33,964 nucleotides of DNA from Actinospica durhamensis (GCF_018139695.1 NZ_JAGSOG010000074.1:1-33964), one strand, 5' to 3'. Numbered from the stretch's first letter, positions 22,853 to 33,244 are shown. Numbers and translations are program-made. The notes: a model not told the origin generated them from the sequence alone.

Positions 22853-25800
22853 GTGCCTTACACCCCTGAGACTCGGCAGCCCCTCGCCCGCCTCGACCAT
22901 GATGACGACCTCTCCGCGCAGCACACGATTCCCGAGCTGTTCGCCCTCGTCGTCGCATCCCGGCCCGACGCGACCGCACTCGTCGGGCCGGACTGCCGAC
23001 TGACCTACGCAGAACTCGACCGGCTCGCCGGGCGCCTGTCCGAGGACCTCGTGGCGCACGGCATCGGCCCGGAGAACCTCGTCGCGATCCGCATGCACAA
23101 CCCGGTGCACAGCGTCATCGCCATGATCGCCGTGACCCGGGCCGGAGGCGGCTACCTCGTGCTCGAGGGCACCTACCCGCCGGCGCGCCTGAAAGCCATG
23201 CTCGACGGCTCCGCGCCCCGACTCATCGTCAGCGACGGTGTCGACGTCGAGATACCCGGCACCCTGCCGGTGCTCACGTTCCATCCGGACACGCAGGCGG
23301 ACCAGGACGCGGGTGAAGCCGGGCGCGCGGCGCATCGTGGCGGCGAGTCCGGCCTCTCACCGGCGAACCTGGCCTACGTCATCTACACCTCCGGGTCGAG
23401 CGGGGCGCCCAAGGGCGTAGCCGTCTCGCACGCGGGGATCGCGACGCTGGTGCGCGAACAGGCCGAGCGCTTCGGCGTGACCCCGGATGCCCGCGTACTG
23501 CAGTTCGCTCCGCTCAGCGTCGACGCCTCGGTCTCCGAGCTCTGGGTGACCCTCCTTTCCGGAGCCACGCTCGTGTGCTCCGACAGCGACCGCGTCCTGC
23601 CGGGCGAGGAACTCGTCCGCGTGGTCGAGCAGTTCGCCATCTCCCACGTCACGCTGCCTCCTTCGGCGCTGCTCGCGATGGCGCCCGAGGACCTGCCCGG
23701 TACGACGATCGTCGTGGCGGGCGAGGAGTGCCCGGCTTACCTGGCCGCGCAGTGGAGCCGGGGGCGCCGCCTCATCAACGCCTACGGCCCCACCGAGACG
23801 ACGGTGTGCGCCACGATGAGCGACGCGCTGGACGACTCCGGGCAGGTCCCGATCGGTCGTGCGTTGGCGGGTCTGGGCGTGTATGTGCTCGATGGCGCGC
23901 TGCAGGCTGTTCCTGAGGGTGTGGTGGGGGAGCTGTACGTCTCCGGCGTGGGGCTGGCGCGGGGATATGTGGGACGCAGCGGGCTGACGGCGCAGCGGTT
24001 CGTGGCCGATCCGTTCGTCGGTTCCGGGGCCCGGATGTACCGTACCGGCGACCTGGTGCGGGCTGACAACGAAGGGGAACTGGTCTTCGTCGGCCGCGCC
24101 GACGCACAGGTCAAGATCCGCGGGTACCGGGTGGAACCCGGCGAGGTCGAGGCGGCGCTCGGCAACGTCGCGGGCGTGGCACAGGCCGCCGTGGTGGTCT
24201 CCGGCGAGGCGGCCGAACGGCGCCTGCTGGGATACGTCACCGCCGAACCCGGCGCCGCGCTCGAGGGCAACGGCGTTCGGAAGTCGCTGGCGACCGTCCT
24301 GCCGGAGCACCTGGTGCCCTCCATCGTCACCGTGCTCGACCGATTCCCGTTGACGGCCGCCGGGAAGATCGACCGCGCCGCGCTGCCGCTGCCCGCCGGC
24401 GTCGCGGCAGAGGGACAGCGCCCGCGCACCCGTCAGGAACGGGTGCTGTGCGAGGCCTTCGCCGAAGCGCTGGGACTGGAGTCGGTGGGCATCGACGCCG
24501 ACTTCTTCGAGCTCGGCGGCGACAGCATCCTGGCCATCAAACTCATCTCCCGCGCGCGACAGGGCGGCCTCGCCATCAAGCCCCGCGAGATCTTCCGGCA
24601 CCGCACGATCGCGCGCCTGGCCGCGATCGCCGGCCCGGTCAAGGCCACGCCGGAACGTGCGGCGACGGACAACCTCGGCCCCGTACTCCACACGCCGATC
24701 ATGAACTGGCTCGCGGAACGCACCGGCGAGCTGCGCGGGTTCTACCAGTCCGCGCTGATCCAGGTCCCCGCCGACCTCTCCCTGCCGACCGTGGCCGGGG
24801 CGCTGCAGGCCCTGATGGACCATCACGACGCCCTGCGGCTCCAGATCGTGCGCGACCAGACCGACGAGACCTGGAGCGCCCTGGTCCCGGCGCCCGGCAA
24901 CGTCGAGGCCGAGGCCTGCCTGACCCGTGTCGACATGAGCAACCAGACCCCGCGCGCACGGTCCGCGACCCTCGACGCGGCCCTGTCCGCGGCGTGCGCC
25001 CGACTCGATCCCGAGGCCGGGATCATGCTGCAGGCGGTGTGGTTCGACTGCGCGCAACAGCCCGGCAGGCTCCTGCTGGTCGTACACCACCTGGCCGTCG
25101 ACGGCGTGTCCTGGCGCATCCTGCTGCAGGACCTTCCCGAGGCATACGAGGCCGTCGCCGCCGGCCGGGCCCCCGAACTGCCGCCGGTCGGCACCAGCCT
25201 GCGCCAGTGGGCACACCAGCTCCACGAGGAAGCCGCCACCGAGACGCGCACGGCCGAGACGGCCTACTGGCACGACCTCGCCGCAGCGCCCCAACTCGAG
25301 ATCGGCCGACGGCCGCTCGACCCCGCGATCGACACCGCCTCCACCGCCGAAAACCTCACCAACGAGGTGCCCGCCGAAGTCGCCGCGACCATCCTCGGCA
25401 AAGCGCCGGCCGCCATCCAAGGGCACATCAACGACGTTCTCCTCGCCGCCCTGGCCCTCGCCGCCGGCCGCTGGTTCGCCCAGCGCGGAGCGCGCGGCCC
25501 GCTCCTGGTCGACGTGGAGGGCCACGGCCGAGAGGACCTGTTCCCGAACACGGACCTCTCCCGCACCGTGGGATGGTTCTCCACGCTCTACCCCGTACTG
25601 ATCGACACCGCGGACGTCGAGGACGAGGCCGAGTCCTCCCACGGACCGGTCGTGGCCAGGGCGTTGAAGCAGATGAAGGAACAGCTGCGCGATATCCCCG
25701 ACCACGGCATCGGCTACAGCATCCTGCGCTACCTCCCCGGCCCGGCCCGGCAGGAGCTGCTCTCCTGCGCACCGGCGCAGCTCGCGTTCAACTATCTCGG

Positions 25801-26074
25801 CCGGTTCCCCACACCGGCGGCGGTCGACTGGCAGCCCACGAGCGAGGCCGACGGCGTGCTCAGGGGCGGCTTCGGACCGGACCAGCCGCTCGCCCACGCG
25901 CTGGAGCTCGGCTGCATGACCCTGGACTCCAGCGACGGCCCGCGGCTGTTCACCTCGTGGATCTGGCCCCGCGGAGTGCTCGACCGCGAGGATGTGGCCC
26001 AGTTCGACGCACACTGGTCGCAGGCGTTGGCGGACATCGCCCGCCACGTCGCGGAAGCGACCGCCGATGAGTGA
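22853..26074 (+). CDS. NRPS module A-T-E, predicted tyrosine, epimerising
   Basis: The roughly 1073-residue protein has an adenylation domain (A3 [12 protein letters not shown]5 [10 protein letters not shown]8 [12 protein letters not shown]10 AAGKIDR), a carrier (GGDS, Ser558) and an epimerisation domain (about 610-1073) with [10 protein letters not shown] (His746), EGHGRE, RTVGWF and FNYLGR. The code DASTVAAVCK is a known Tyr code. It lacks a condensation domain, so the C domain ending the Thr protein (9104-12184) should join the dipeptide to Tyr here; the E domain then makes D-Tyr. GTG 22853 has TTGGAG nine bases upstream; TTG 22838 is equally possible and adds five residues. Its end overlaps the next gene by 8 bp. 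Its 3' half of the A domain shares a DNA patch with that gene. Confidence 0.93.
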   Translation: MPYTPETRQPLARLDHDDDLSAQHTIPELFALVVASRPDATALVGPDCRLTYAELDRLAGRLSEDLVAHGIGPENLVAIRMHNPVHSVIAMIAVTRAGGGYLVLEGTYPPARLKAMLDGSAPRLIVSDGVDVEIPGTLPVLTFHPDTQADQDAGEAGRAAHRGGESGLSPANLAYVIYTSGSSGAPKGVAVSHAGIATLVREQAERFGVTPDARVLQFAPLSVDASVSELWVTLLSGATLVCSDSDRVLPGEELVRVVEQFAISHVTLPPSALLAMAPEDLPGTTIVVAGEECPAYLAAQWSRGRRLINAYGPTETTVCATMSDALDDSGQVPIGRALAGLGVYVLDGALQAVPEGVVGELYVSGVGLARGYVGRSGLTAQRFVADPFVGSGARMYRTGDLVRADNEGELVFVGRADAQVKIRGYRVEPGEVEAALGNVAGVAQAAVVVSGEAAERRLLGYVTAEPGAALEGNGVRKSLATVLPEHLVPSIVTVLDRFPLTAAGKIDRAALPLPAGVAAEGQRPRTRQERVLCEAFAEALGLESVGIDADFFELGGDSILAIKLISRARQGGLAIKPREIFRHRTIARLAAIAGPVKATPERAATDNLGPVLHTPIMNWLAERTGELRGFYQSALIQVPADLSLPTVAGALQALMDHHDALRLQIVRDQTDETWSALVPAPGNVEAEACLTRVDMSNQTPRARSATLDAALSAACARLDPEAGIMLQAVWFDCAQQPGRLLLVVHHLAVDGVSWRILLQDLPEAYEAVAAGRAPELPPVGTSLRQWAHQLHEEAATETRTAETAYWHDLAAAPQLEIGRRPLDPAIDTASTAENLTNEVPAEVAATILGKAPAAIQGHINDVLLAALALAAGRWFAQRGARGPLLVDVEGHGREDLFPNTDLSRTVGWFSTLYPVLIDTADVEDEAESSHGPVVARALKQMKEQLRDIPDHGIGYSILRYLPGPARQELLSCAPAQLAFNYLGRFPTPAAVDWQPTSEADGVLRGGFGPDQPLAHALELGCMTLDSSDGPRLFTSWIWPRGVLDREDVAQFDAHWSQALADIARHVAEATADE
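23851..24105 (+). repeat. DNA patch shared with 28496-28749
   Basis: About 255 bp over A-domain motifs A5-A8 match the corresponding part of the next synthetase at roughly four of five bases by eye. The first 130 bp are unusual for this genome, using TTG, GGT, CGT, TAT and GAT codons (for example GGTCGTGCGTTGGCGGGTCT). The partner copy shows the same bias. This suggests recombination or duplication between modules. Confidence 0.6.
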
Positions 26075-29000
26075 GCACACCCCCGCGGACTTCCCGCTGG
26101 CGAACCTCAGCCAGGACGAGGTCGATCTGCTCGCCGCACGGTTCCCGGACCTGGAGGACATCCTTCCGCTCGCCCCGCTCCAGACCGGACTCATGTTCCA
26201 CTCCCTCTACGACGAGCGCGCCGAGGACGTCTACACCGTCCAACTCGGCGTCCGGCTGCGCGGCGCCCTCGACCCGGAGCGGATGCGCCCCGCGCTACTG
26301 GCGCTGACGGTGCGCCACCCCACCCTCCGGGCCCGATTCGTCCGAGACGGGCTGCGCGAACCGCTGCAGGTGATCGCCGCCCCCGAACCGGTGCCGGGGG
26401 AGACCAGAGACCTGCGATCGGTGCCGGCGGACCGCCGCGAGGCCGAATACGCCGCGCTCAGCGCCGCCGAGCGCAGCCACCGCTTCCGGCTCGAGACCGA
26501 CCTGCTGCTGCGCCACGTCCTGGTCCGCACCGACGAGGACGAGCACCGCCTGCTTCTGACCAGCCATCACCTGACCTTCGACGGCTGGTCCTCGCAGCTG
26601 ATCATCCGTGACCTCCTGGCGCTCTACGAGGCAGGGGAACGCGAGTGCGACCTGCCCGCGTTCAAGCCCTACGCCGAATACCTGGCCTGGCTGGACGGGC
26701 AGGACCACGAAGCCGCCCTCGCCGAGTGGCGCCCGGCGCTCGCGGCGCTGCCGGGCCCCACCCTGATCGCCGAGAAAGGCCATGCCGGGGAGAAGGCCAC
26801 CCGGCACATCGTGACGAGGCTGACGCCGGAGGAGTCCGCCGCCCTCGCCCGAACGGCCCGGTCGGCGGGCGTGACCCTCAACTCGATCTTCCAGGGTGCC
26901 TGGGCCCTGATCCTCGGGCACCTCACCGGCGCGCACGACGTCGTCTTCGGCACCACGGTGGCCGGCCGGCCGGCCGAACTGCCGGGCATCGAGGAGACCG
27001 TCGGCATGTTCATCAACACCTTGCCGGTGCGGGTCGACGTCCACCCGGCCCGCAGCGCCGAGGACATGTTCGCGAGCGTGCTCGACGAACAGGCGCGCCT
27101 CATGGAGTTCCCCTACCTCAGCTTGAGCCGACTGCTGGAACTGTCGGGCCATCGGACGCTGTTCGACACCATCCTCGTCTTCGAGAGCTATCCCACCGGG
27201 CAACACGACGAGGCCGCCGCCGGCCCCTCCTCGCTGAAGCTCACCGACATCGAGGGATACGACGCGACCGACTTCCCCCTGGCACTGGTCATAGATCCGG
27301 CCACGCCCGTCAGCGTGCGCGTCAACTACCGTCAGGCTTCGATCCCCGACGACCTCGCCGAGCAGATCCTCGCCCTCTTCCGCCACGTACTCACCCAGAT
27401 CCCCGACAAGATCGAAGAACCCCTCGGACGGCTGGGACTGCCCGCACCGGACCGCGCGGCGAGCCTGCTCGCGCTCGGCGCGGGAGCCCGGCCGCTGCCA
27501 CCGCGACAGGCCGGCGGTGTGGGCCGCGCGCTGCGCGCGATCGCCGAGCGCGATCCGGACGCCGTCGCCGTGCGAGACGCCGACAGCACCCTCACCTACG
27601 CCGAGCTCCACACCCGGGCGGACGGCCTGGCCAAGCACCCGGCCTTCGCCCCGTTGCGCAACGAGGATCCGGTCCTGGTGCTGCAGGAACGCTCGCCCCG
27701 ACTCGTCGTGTCGCTCCTGGCCGCGGTCAACTCGGGCGGCGCCTGCCTGCCCCTGCCCCCCGACACGCCCTCCGAGCTCGTCCGCGCCGCCCTCGAGCAG
27801 TTCACACCCCCGCTCATCCTGACCGACCGGGCTTCGGCACGCGACGACCTCTTCCAGCCCCTCGTGGACCGCGGCCACACGACCGTCATCGTCGTGGACG
27901 AGTACGAGTACGAGTACGAGGCTGCAGTCCCCAGCGGTGCCCCCGCCGCCGTTCCCGCGATCGCTCCCGATCAGCTGGCCGGGCTGAGCATCACACCCGC
28001 CCCGACCGAGACCGCCACGGCAGTCGGCATGACGCACGCCGAACTGCTCCGGCTGGCGACCGACCCGTGCTGGACCGAGGGTCCACCCACCGTACTCATG
28101 CACTCCCCACACACATGGGACGCGCTCACGTACGAGATGTGGGTTCCACTGCTGCAGGCAGGCGAGGTCGTGCTCGCCCCGGTCGGCGATCAAGCCGTTC
28201 GCGCCGTTCGTGCCGATGACGATCTTCCTCAGCTCGGCCGGCTGGTCAAGCAGCACGGCGTGACGCGCATGCGGGTCGCGGCCGGCATGGTCGGCCGGAT
28301 CGCCCAGCAGAGCCCTGAGGACTTCGCCGACCTCGACGAACTGTGGATCGCAGCAGGCACCCCGGCGCAGGACGCCGCCCGCCTGCGCGCCGCCGTACCC
28401 GAGGTCGCGCTCGTCAGCACCTACGGCTCCAGCGAGACCTCCATACTCACCACCCGTCACCGGATCACGGCCGACGACCCTGAGCTTCTAGTCCCGATCG
28501 GGCGTGCGTTGGCGGGTCTGGGTGTGTATGTGCTCGACGGGGCACTGCGGTTGGTGCCTGAGGGTGTGGCGGGGGAGCTGTACATCTCTGGTGTCGGGGT
28601 GGCAAGGGGTTATGTGGGGCGGCGCGGGCTGACGGCGCATCGATTCGTCGCCGACCCGTTCGCCGGCGGCGGGACCCGGATGTACCGCACCGGTGATCTC
28701 GTGCGGTGGAACGCCGACGGAGAACTGGTGCTCGCCGGCCGCACCGACGCCGATGGGACGGCCCCTGATTCCCCGGCGGAGCACGGCCAGGCGCAGTCGG
28801 ACGCACCGGAGCGGCGTGCGCGTACGCGTCACGAGCAGGTGCTGTGCGACGCGTTCGCCGAGGCGCTCGGACTCGACTCGGTGGGGCTCGACGCCGACTT
28901 CTTCGAGCTCGGCGGCTACTCGATCGTCGCGATGCGCCTCGTCGAGCAGTTGCGCCGGGAGCTGAAGACCGAAGTGAGGATCCGCGACGTCTTCGAGGCC

Positions 29001-29909
29001 CCGACGCCCGGACTGCTCGCCGCACGCCTCGCCGGAACCGACGAGCCACCCGAGCACGAGCCCGAGCACGACCGGTTCGCCGCCACGTTGCCGCTGCGGC
29101 GCGGCGATCAGGGGCCGGGGATGTTCTGCATCCATCCCGTCGCAGGCCTGAGCTGGAGCTACGCGGGACTGCTGCCGTACGTGCCGCCGCAGCTGGCGGT
29201 CTACGGCCTGCAGTCGCGCGGCCTGTCCGACGAGAACGACCCACTGCCCGGGGACGTCGACGAAATCGTGGCCGACTACCTCGACCGGATCCGCCGCACG
29301 CGACCGCAGGGGCCGTACGTGCTCCTCGGCTGGTCGTTCGGCGGCAACCTGGCGCAGATTCTCGCGGCCCGGCTCCAGGAACAGGACGAGCAAGTACTGC
29401 TGGTTCTCCTGGACGCGGATCCCGCGGTGAGTGACCTCGCCGTGCGCGACACGCGAGGATGGGCGGCACAGGCGCTGCTGGGACTGGCCGGACACGACTG
29501 CGACGCGCAAGGCTGCGACGCCCCCGGCTGCCGTCCCCAGGACCTGTCCGCCCACGTCGCGGACGTACTCGGGCAACCGCACAGTCGGCTCTCCGCGATC
29601 CCCGCCGCTCGCATACCGCGGGTCCTCCAGGTGATCGCCAACAACATGCGCGTGTCCGCCTCGCTACGGCAGGCCCGTTTCCCGGGGGAGAGCGTGGTGT
29701 TCATCGCCACCCGCTCCAGGCCCGATCCGCAGGCTGTGGCCGGAGCCTGGCGGCAGTATCTGAGCCCGTCGACGCAGGTCCACCCGATCGACGCCACACA
29801 CAACGATATGACCGAGCCGGACACCCTGGCCGAACTGGGCAAAGTGTTGATCCCGGCCATCGAACAGTTCGCCGCGCAGAGCGCGGACCTTCTCAGGAGG
29901 CAACGATGA
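26067..29909 (+). CDS. terminal NRPS module C-A(dead)-T-TE
   Basis: The 1280-residue protein has a condensation domain (about 1-450) with [13 protein letters not shown] and HHLTFDGWS (His168), the style of domains that accept D-residues. The A domain (about 470-900) is ruined: the P-loop expected as TSGSTGxPKG reads [12 protein letters not shown] (about 643-654), A5 is TYGSSET, and A8 to A10, including the catalytic Lys, are deleted between GRTDAD and RTRHEQ (28751-28818). The carrier (GGYS, Ser952) and thioesterase (GWSFG Ser1090, Asp1116, His1245) look intact. It must be loaded in trans, most likely from the Val C*-A-T protein via the Cys thioesterase homologue. It condenses the D-Tyr peptide with that residue and releases it. 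It overlaps both neighbours (8 bp; ATGA). Confidence 0.93.
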   Translation: MSEHTPADFPLANLSQDEVDLLAARFPDLEDILPLAPLQTGLMFHSLYDERAEDVYTVQLGVRLRGALDPERMRPALLALTVRHPTLRARFVRDGLREPLQVIAAPEPVPGETRDLRSVPADRREAEYAALSAAERSHRFRLETDLLLRHVLVRTDEDEHRLLLTSHHLTFDGWSSQLIIRDLLALYEAGERECDLPAFKPYAEYLAWLDGQDHEAALAEWRPALAALPGPTLIAEKGHAGEKATRHIVTRLTPEESAALARTARSAGVTLNSIFQGAWALILGHLTGAHDVVFGTTVAGRPAELPGIEETVGMFINTLPVRVDVHPARSAEDMFASVLDEQARLMEFPYLSLSRLLELSGHRTLFDTILVFESYPTGQHDEAAAGPSSLKLTDIEGYDATDFPLALVIDPATPVSVRVNYRQASIPDDLAEQILALFRHVLTQIPDKIEEPLGRLGLPAPDRAASLLALGAGARPLPPRQAGGVGRALRAIAERDPDAVAVRDADSTLTYAELHTRADGLAKHPAFAPLRNEDPVLVLQERSPRLVVSLLAAVNSGGACLPLPPDTPSELVRAALEQFTPPLILTDRASARDDLFQPLVDRGHTTVIVVDEYEYEYEAAVPSGAPAAVPAIAPDQLAGLSITPAPTETATAVGMTHAELLRLATDPCWTEGPPTVLMHSPHTWDALTYEMWVPLLQAGEVVLAPVGDQAVRAVRADDDLPQLGRLVKQHGVTRMRVAAGMVGRIAQQSPEDFADLDELWIAAGTPAQDAARLRAAVPEVALVSTYGSSETSILTTRHRITADDPELLVPIGRALAGLGVYVLDGALRLVPEGVAGELYISGVGVARGYVGRRGLTAHRFVADPFAGGGTRMYRTGDLVRWNADGELVLAGRTDADGTAPDSPAEHGQAQSDAPERRARTRHEQVLCDAFAEALGLDSVGLDADFFELGGYSIVAMRLVEQLRRELKTEVRIRDVFEAPTPGLLAARLAGTDEPPEHEPEHDRFAATLPLRRGDQGPGMFCIHPVAGLSWSYAGLLPYVPPQLAVYGLQSRGLSDENDPLPGDVDEIVADYLDRIRRTRPQGPYVLLGWSFGGNLAQILAARLQEQDEQVLLVLLDADPAVSDLAVRDTRGWAAQALLGLAGHDCDAQGCDAPGCRPQDLSAHVADVLGQPHSRLSAIPAARIPRVLQVIANNMRVSASLRQARFPGESVVFIATRSRPDPQAVAGAWRQYLSPSTQVHPIDATHNDMTEPDTLAELGKVLIPAIEQFAAQSADLLRRQR
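27900..27920 (+). repeat. GAGTAC hexamer repeat in the dead A domain
   Basis: Three GAGTAC copies and a further GAG encode EYEYEYE in the linker before the lost P-loop. A Glu-Tyr repeat is unknown to me at this point of A domains and fits loss of constraint or slippage. Confidence 0.6.
28496..28749 (+). repeat. DNA patch shared with 23851-24105
   Basis: This is the partner copy inside the dead A domain. It starts GATCGGGCGTGCGTTGGCGG and ends just where the A8-A10 deletion begins (GRTDAD). The flanking A-domain sequence upstream is far more diverged, so the patch looks like a recent exchange between the two synthetase genes or a segment under DNA-level conservation. Confidence 0.6.
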
Positions 29910-30166
29910 GCAACCCGTTCGAAGACGAGAACGCCCGCTATCTCGTGCTCGTCAACAACGAGGGCCAGCACTCGCTGTGGCCGGAGTTCGCACAGGTCCC
30001 GGGAGGCTGGGAGCCCGTCTGCGGGCCGGACAGCCGTGACGCGTGCCTCGCGTACGTCGAGACCCACTGGACCGACCTTCGCCCGCTGAGCCTGGTGCGC
30101 CGCATGCAGGAGATAGAGGACATGCAGGACATGGACAAGTCGCCGGAGAAGTCCGCGCTCAGCTGA
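29906..30166 (+). CDS. MbtH-like protein
   Basis: MbtH-like proteins bind NRPS adenylation domains and help them fold and work. This one has 86 residues: [31 protein letters not shown] and HWTDLRP carry the family's three conserved Trp (25, 35, 55). Residues beyond about 65 form a charged tail ([17 protein letters not shown]), longer than the usual 70-residue protein. ATG 29906 overlaps the preceding NRPS stop (ATGA) and AGGAGG lies five bases upstream, giving high expression. It probably serves the intact A domains of the cluster (Tyr, Thr, Val, X). Confidence 0.97.
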   Translation: MSNPFEDENARYLVLVNNEGQHSLWPEFAQVPGGWEPVCGPDSRDACLAYVETHWTDLRPLSLVRRMQEIEDMQDMDKSPEKSALS

Positions 30167-30178
30167 AGGGAACAAGCG

Positions 30179-31426
30179 GTGCTGACGACCGCAGCCGGCC
30201 CCGGTGCCGCCGACCTGGGCGACCCGCACCTCTACCAGAGCGCGGACCGCTATCGCATGTGGGAGGAGCTGCGCGGGGAGAACAGGGCGATCTGGACCCC
30301 GCCCGGCACCTCGCCCGGCGGATTCTGGTCCGTCTTCTCGCATCAGGCGTGCTCGGAACTGCTCGCGCCGAGCTCGCCCTTCACCTCCGAATACGGGATG
30401 ATGATCGGCTTCGACCGCGGCCGTCCGGACAAGGCCGGCGGCACGATGCTGGTCGCCAGCGAGGGCGAGCGGCACAACCAGCTCCGCCGCCGCATCGCCC
30501 CGTTCCTCTCGCGCACGTCAGCGACATCCCTGTCGGCATTCATGGGCCTGGAGGTGCGCGACATCCTGGAGCGACTGCGCGACGGCGAGAGCGCGCCACC
30601 AGGCGCCGGCACCCCGGACGGCTCGAGCGCGACCGGACCGGACATCGCCTCGCAGGTCGGCTCCCGCCTGCCCGCCGCCGTGGTCTGCGAGCTCCTCGGC
30701 ATCCCGGCGAGCGACCGCGAGCTGGTCGTCGACCTGACCAACCACGCCTTCGGCGGCGAGGAGCCCGCGTTCGCCGACATGGACCCCTCGGAGGCGCACA
30801 CAGAGATCCTGAGCTACTTCATGGACGCCATCACGCGCCGCCGCGCCGAGCCGGGCGAGGACCTGGTGACGGCGCTGCTGGCCGACGGCTACCTCGACGA
30901 CGGCGAGATCCTGATCAACTGCGACAACGTCCTGATCGGAGGGAACGAGACCACCCGGCACGCCGTGACAGGATGCTTTCATGCCCTCGCCCAGAACCCG
31001 GACATCCTGCCCGCCCTGCGGGCCGACCCCGCCCTGATCCCCGCAGCCGTGGAGGAAATCCTGCGCTGGACCTCGCCAGCGATGCACGTCCTGCGCGTCT
31101 CCACCCGCCCAACGGTCATCGCCGGCCAAGACGTCGACGAGGGCGTCCCCGTAGTCGCCTGGCTCCCCGCCGCAAACCGCGACCCCACCGTCTTCCCCAA
31201 CCCCGACGAACTGCGCCTAGACCGCCACCCGAACCGCCACCTCGCCTTCGGCAACGGCCTGCACCACTGCCTCGGCGCCGCACTCGCCAGAGCCGAACTC
31301 GCCGTCCTCCTCGAAGCACTCGCCGAAACGCTGGACGGCGTCGACCTCGCGGAAGCCCCACAATGGATGAGCGTCAACCAGGTGCAGGGCTACCGAAGCC
31401 TTCCCGTCACCCTGCACTGGCGCTGA
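30179..31426 (+). CDS. cytochrome P450, peptide-tailoring
   Basis: The 415-residue P450 has a canonical I-helix (GGNETTRHA), ExxR (EEILRWTS) and heme loop FGNGLHHCLGAALAR with Cys364. GTG 30179 starts it, 12 bp after the MbtH stop, with AAGGGA upstream, so it ends the plus-strand operon. Unlike the first P450 its oxygen-activation residues are complete. Its substrate is unknown; the Tyr residue is a natural target for hydroxylation, desaturation or ring coupling while bound to the NRPS, but oxidation of the free product is equally possible. No clear terminator follows. Confidence 0.93.
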   Translation: MLTTAAGPGAADLGDPHLYQSADRYRMWEELRGENRAIWTPPGTSPGGFWSVFSHQACSELLAPSSPFTSEYGMMIGFDRGRPDKAGGTMLVASEGERHNQLRRRIAPFLSRTSATSLSAFMGLEVRDILERLRDGESAPPGAGTPDGSSATGPDIASQVGSRLPAAVVCELLGIPASDRELVVDLTNHAFGGEEPAFADMDPSEAHTEILSYFMDAITRRRAEPGEDLVTALLADGYLDDGEILINCDNVLIGGNETTRHAVTGCFHALAQNPDILPALRADPALIPAAVEEILRWTSPAMHVLRVSTRPTVIAGQDVDEGVPVVAWLPAANRDPTVFPNPDELRLDRHPNRHLAFGNGLHHCLGAALARAELAVLLEALAETLDGVDLAEAPQWMSVNQVQGYRSLPVTLHWR

Positions 31427-31632
31427 ATCCCGCGGGCGGCAGGCCCGGCTACGCCCGTCCCGCGCATCAGTGGCCGTTCCGCCTCAGCGCGGCGTTCGAG
31501 CCGAGCCCGGACGTGAAGACGTATGTTGACGTCAGTACGCCGCTGGCCCAGTATGAGCTCGCCTGTCGCGGAGATCTCGGGTGCCGACGTCGTCGTCGCC
31601 GGCACCGGGGCGGACCCGCGGAGAACCAACCC

Positions 31633-31639
31633 GGAAAGG
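31633..31639 (+). promoter_or_regulatory. ribosome binding site before a possible ATT start
   Basis: GGAAAGG lies five bases before ATT 31645. The only other upstream starter in frame, GTG 31513, has no such site and would add an Arg run (RRRRRRHRGG) unlike a protein terminus. Confidence 0.4.
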
Positions 31640-31644
31640 CGACC

Positions 31645-33156
31645 ATTCACGGCAAAACCGACGCGCTCCGCGAAAGCAGCCCGTCCTCCCAAGGCATCGA
31701 CTCGCGCAGGATCACGGCGTTCCTGGACGCGCTCGAGGCCGAGCCGGGGATCGAACCGCACAGCCTGATGATTCTGCGGCACGGGAGCGTCGTGGCACAG
31801 GGCTGGTGGGCTCCGTACACCGCCGATCGCAGGCAACTGCTGTACTCGCTGAGCAAGAGCTTCACCGCGGCGGCCGCGGCCTTCGCCTGCGCCGAGGGCA
31901 GGCTGCGCCTCGACGATCCGGTGGTCGCCTACTTCCCGGAGTTCGAGGCGGAGATCACCGATCCGCGCAGCCGGCGGATCCTCGTGCGACACGTGCTGTC
32001 GATGGCGAGCGGGCACCGGGAAGAGCAGTGGGACGACGCCGTGGACCGAGACCCGGCCGAGCCGGTGCGCGGCTTCCTGCTGAGCGGGCCGGACGGCGAG
32101 CCCGGCAGCGTCTTCGCCTACAACCAGCCGTGTACGTTCACGGTCGCCTCGATCGTGCAGCGGGCGGCGGGAGAGCGACTGGTCGACTACCTGCGTCCTC
32201 GTCTGTTCGAGCCGCTCGGCATCGGCGAGGTGGCGTGGCAGGAGTATGAGCGGGGGCGCGATCTCGGCTTCACCGGGCTGCACGCGACGACGGACGCGAT
32301 CGCCCGGCTGGGACAGCTCTATCTCCAGCGCGGTGTGTGGAACGGCGTCCGGCTGTTGCCGGAGGAGTGGGTCCAGCAGGCGACGCGGGCGCAGGTCGCC
32401 AACGGGCTGGACGGGGGGTCGGACTGGTCGCAGGGCTACGGTTTCCAGTTCTGGATGTCCCGGCACGGCTTCCGCGGCGACGGCGCGTACGGACAGTACT
32501 GCTTGATCCTGCCGGAACAGGACGCGGTGGTCGCCATGACGTCGCAGACCGCCGACATGCAGCGCGTGCTCGATCTGGCCTGGGAGCACCTGTTGCCGGC
32601 CTTCGACGGCGAGGGCCCGGCCGCCGCCGGCGCCGAGACGGCGGAGCAGGCCGACGCGTCCCTGGCCCGCCGCCTCGGCGAACTGGCCCTGCCGCCGCGC
32701 ACGGGCGCCCCGGCGCCGTGCGAGGTGGCCGACACCGCCGCGGCGGACGGTCTCGTCTTCTCGGCCGAGGCGGACGGCGCAGGGCAACCGGTCTCCCGGC
32801 TGCACCTGGAGCAGAGCCCTGATAAGTCGGGCGACTGGAACCTCGTGATCACGGAGGACCCCGGCCGCGTCGATCCGTCCGATGCCGGATACGAGGATTT
32901 TCCGCGCGGCACGTTGACGCTGCGGCTGACCCCGGGCGGCGGCTGGACCGTGTCCGCGCCGGACGAGATCCCGACCGCGGTGAGCGGCGGCTGGGTCGAT
33001 GCGAACACGCTCGGTTTCGACGTGCTGTTCCTCGAGACGCCGCATAGCGTCCACGTGACCTGCGACATCGCACGGGGCACGGTCGACTCTCGCTTCAGCA
33101 CCGTGCCGCTCGGCACCCACACCCTGACCCGGCTCCGCGCGCCGCGGATAGCGTGA
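31645..33156 (+). CDS. serine hydrolase of the beta-lactamase (class C/DD-peptidase) family
   Basis: The protein has about 503 residues. The hydrolase domain (1-340) has SLSK (Ser68, Lys71 as SxxK pair), a Tyr159 in AYNQP, and HGFRGDGAYGQ in the third-motif region. A beta-rich C-terminal domain of about 150 residues follows, of unknown role. There is no signal peptide, so it probably acts in the cytoplasm. The start is uncertain: homologue-like sequence begins at DALRESSPSSQGID, just after ATT 31645, which has a good binding site; GTG 31513 is the conventional alternative. Family members are D-aminopeptidases, esterases or amidases. Next to a cluster predicted to make a D-Tyr peptide it might trim or inactivate the product, but this is inference from position. 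Confidence 0.85.
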   Translation: MHGKTDALRESSPSSQGIDSRRITAFLDALEAEPGIEPHSLMILRHGSVVAQGWWAPYTADRRQLLYSLSKSFTAAAAAFACAEGRLRLDDPVVAYFPEFEAEITDPRSRRILVRHVLSMASGHREEQWDDAVDRDPAEPVRGFLLSGPDGEPGSVFAYNQPCTFTVASIVQRAAGERLVDYLRPRLFEPLGIGEVAWQEYERGRDLGFTGLHATTDAIARLGQLYLQRGVWNGVRLLPEEWVQQATRAQVANGLDGGSDWSQGYGFQFWMSRHGFRGDGAYGQYCLILPEQDAVVAMTSQTADMQRVLDLAWEHLLPAFDGEGPAAAGAETAEQADASLARRLGELALPPRTGAPAPCEVADTAAADGLVFSAEADGAGQPVSRLHLEQSPDKSGDWNLVITEDPGRVDPSDAGYEDFPRGTLTLRLTPGGGWTVSAPDEIPTAVSGGWVDANTLGFDVLFLETPHSVHVTCDIARGTVDSRFSTVPLGTHTLTRLRAPRIA

Positions 33157-33188
33157 CGACTCCCACTCGAGAACGGCGGCAAAGCGGG

Positions 33189-33225
33189 GGCGGAGGGGAA
33201 GGCCGCAGCGGCCTTCCCCTCCGCC
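33189..33225. terminator. 17-bp perfect bidirectional terminator
   Basis: GGCGGAGGGGAAGGCCG (33189-33205), a CAG loop and its exact reverse complement (33209-33225) lie 33 bp after the serine hydrolase stop and 20 bp from the stop of the convergent Ig-repeat gene. It can end transcription from both and marks the likely right boundary of the cluster. Confidence 0.85.
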
Positions 33226-33244
33226 GGCTCTCCGGTTCAGAAGT

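Noticed and set aside
23357-26194. 945-codon open frame opposite the A-T-E synthetase
   Set aside because: Antisense shadow of a high-GC gene, no recognisable domain and Gly/Arg-rich composition.
26295-28460. 721-codon open frame opposite the terminal synthetase
   Set aside because: Antisense shadow; the sense strand encodes C and A domain motifs.
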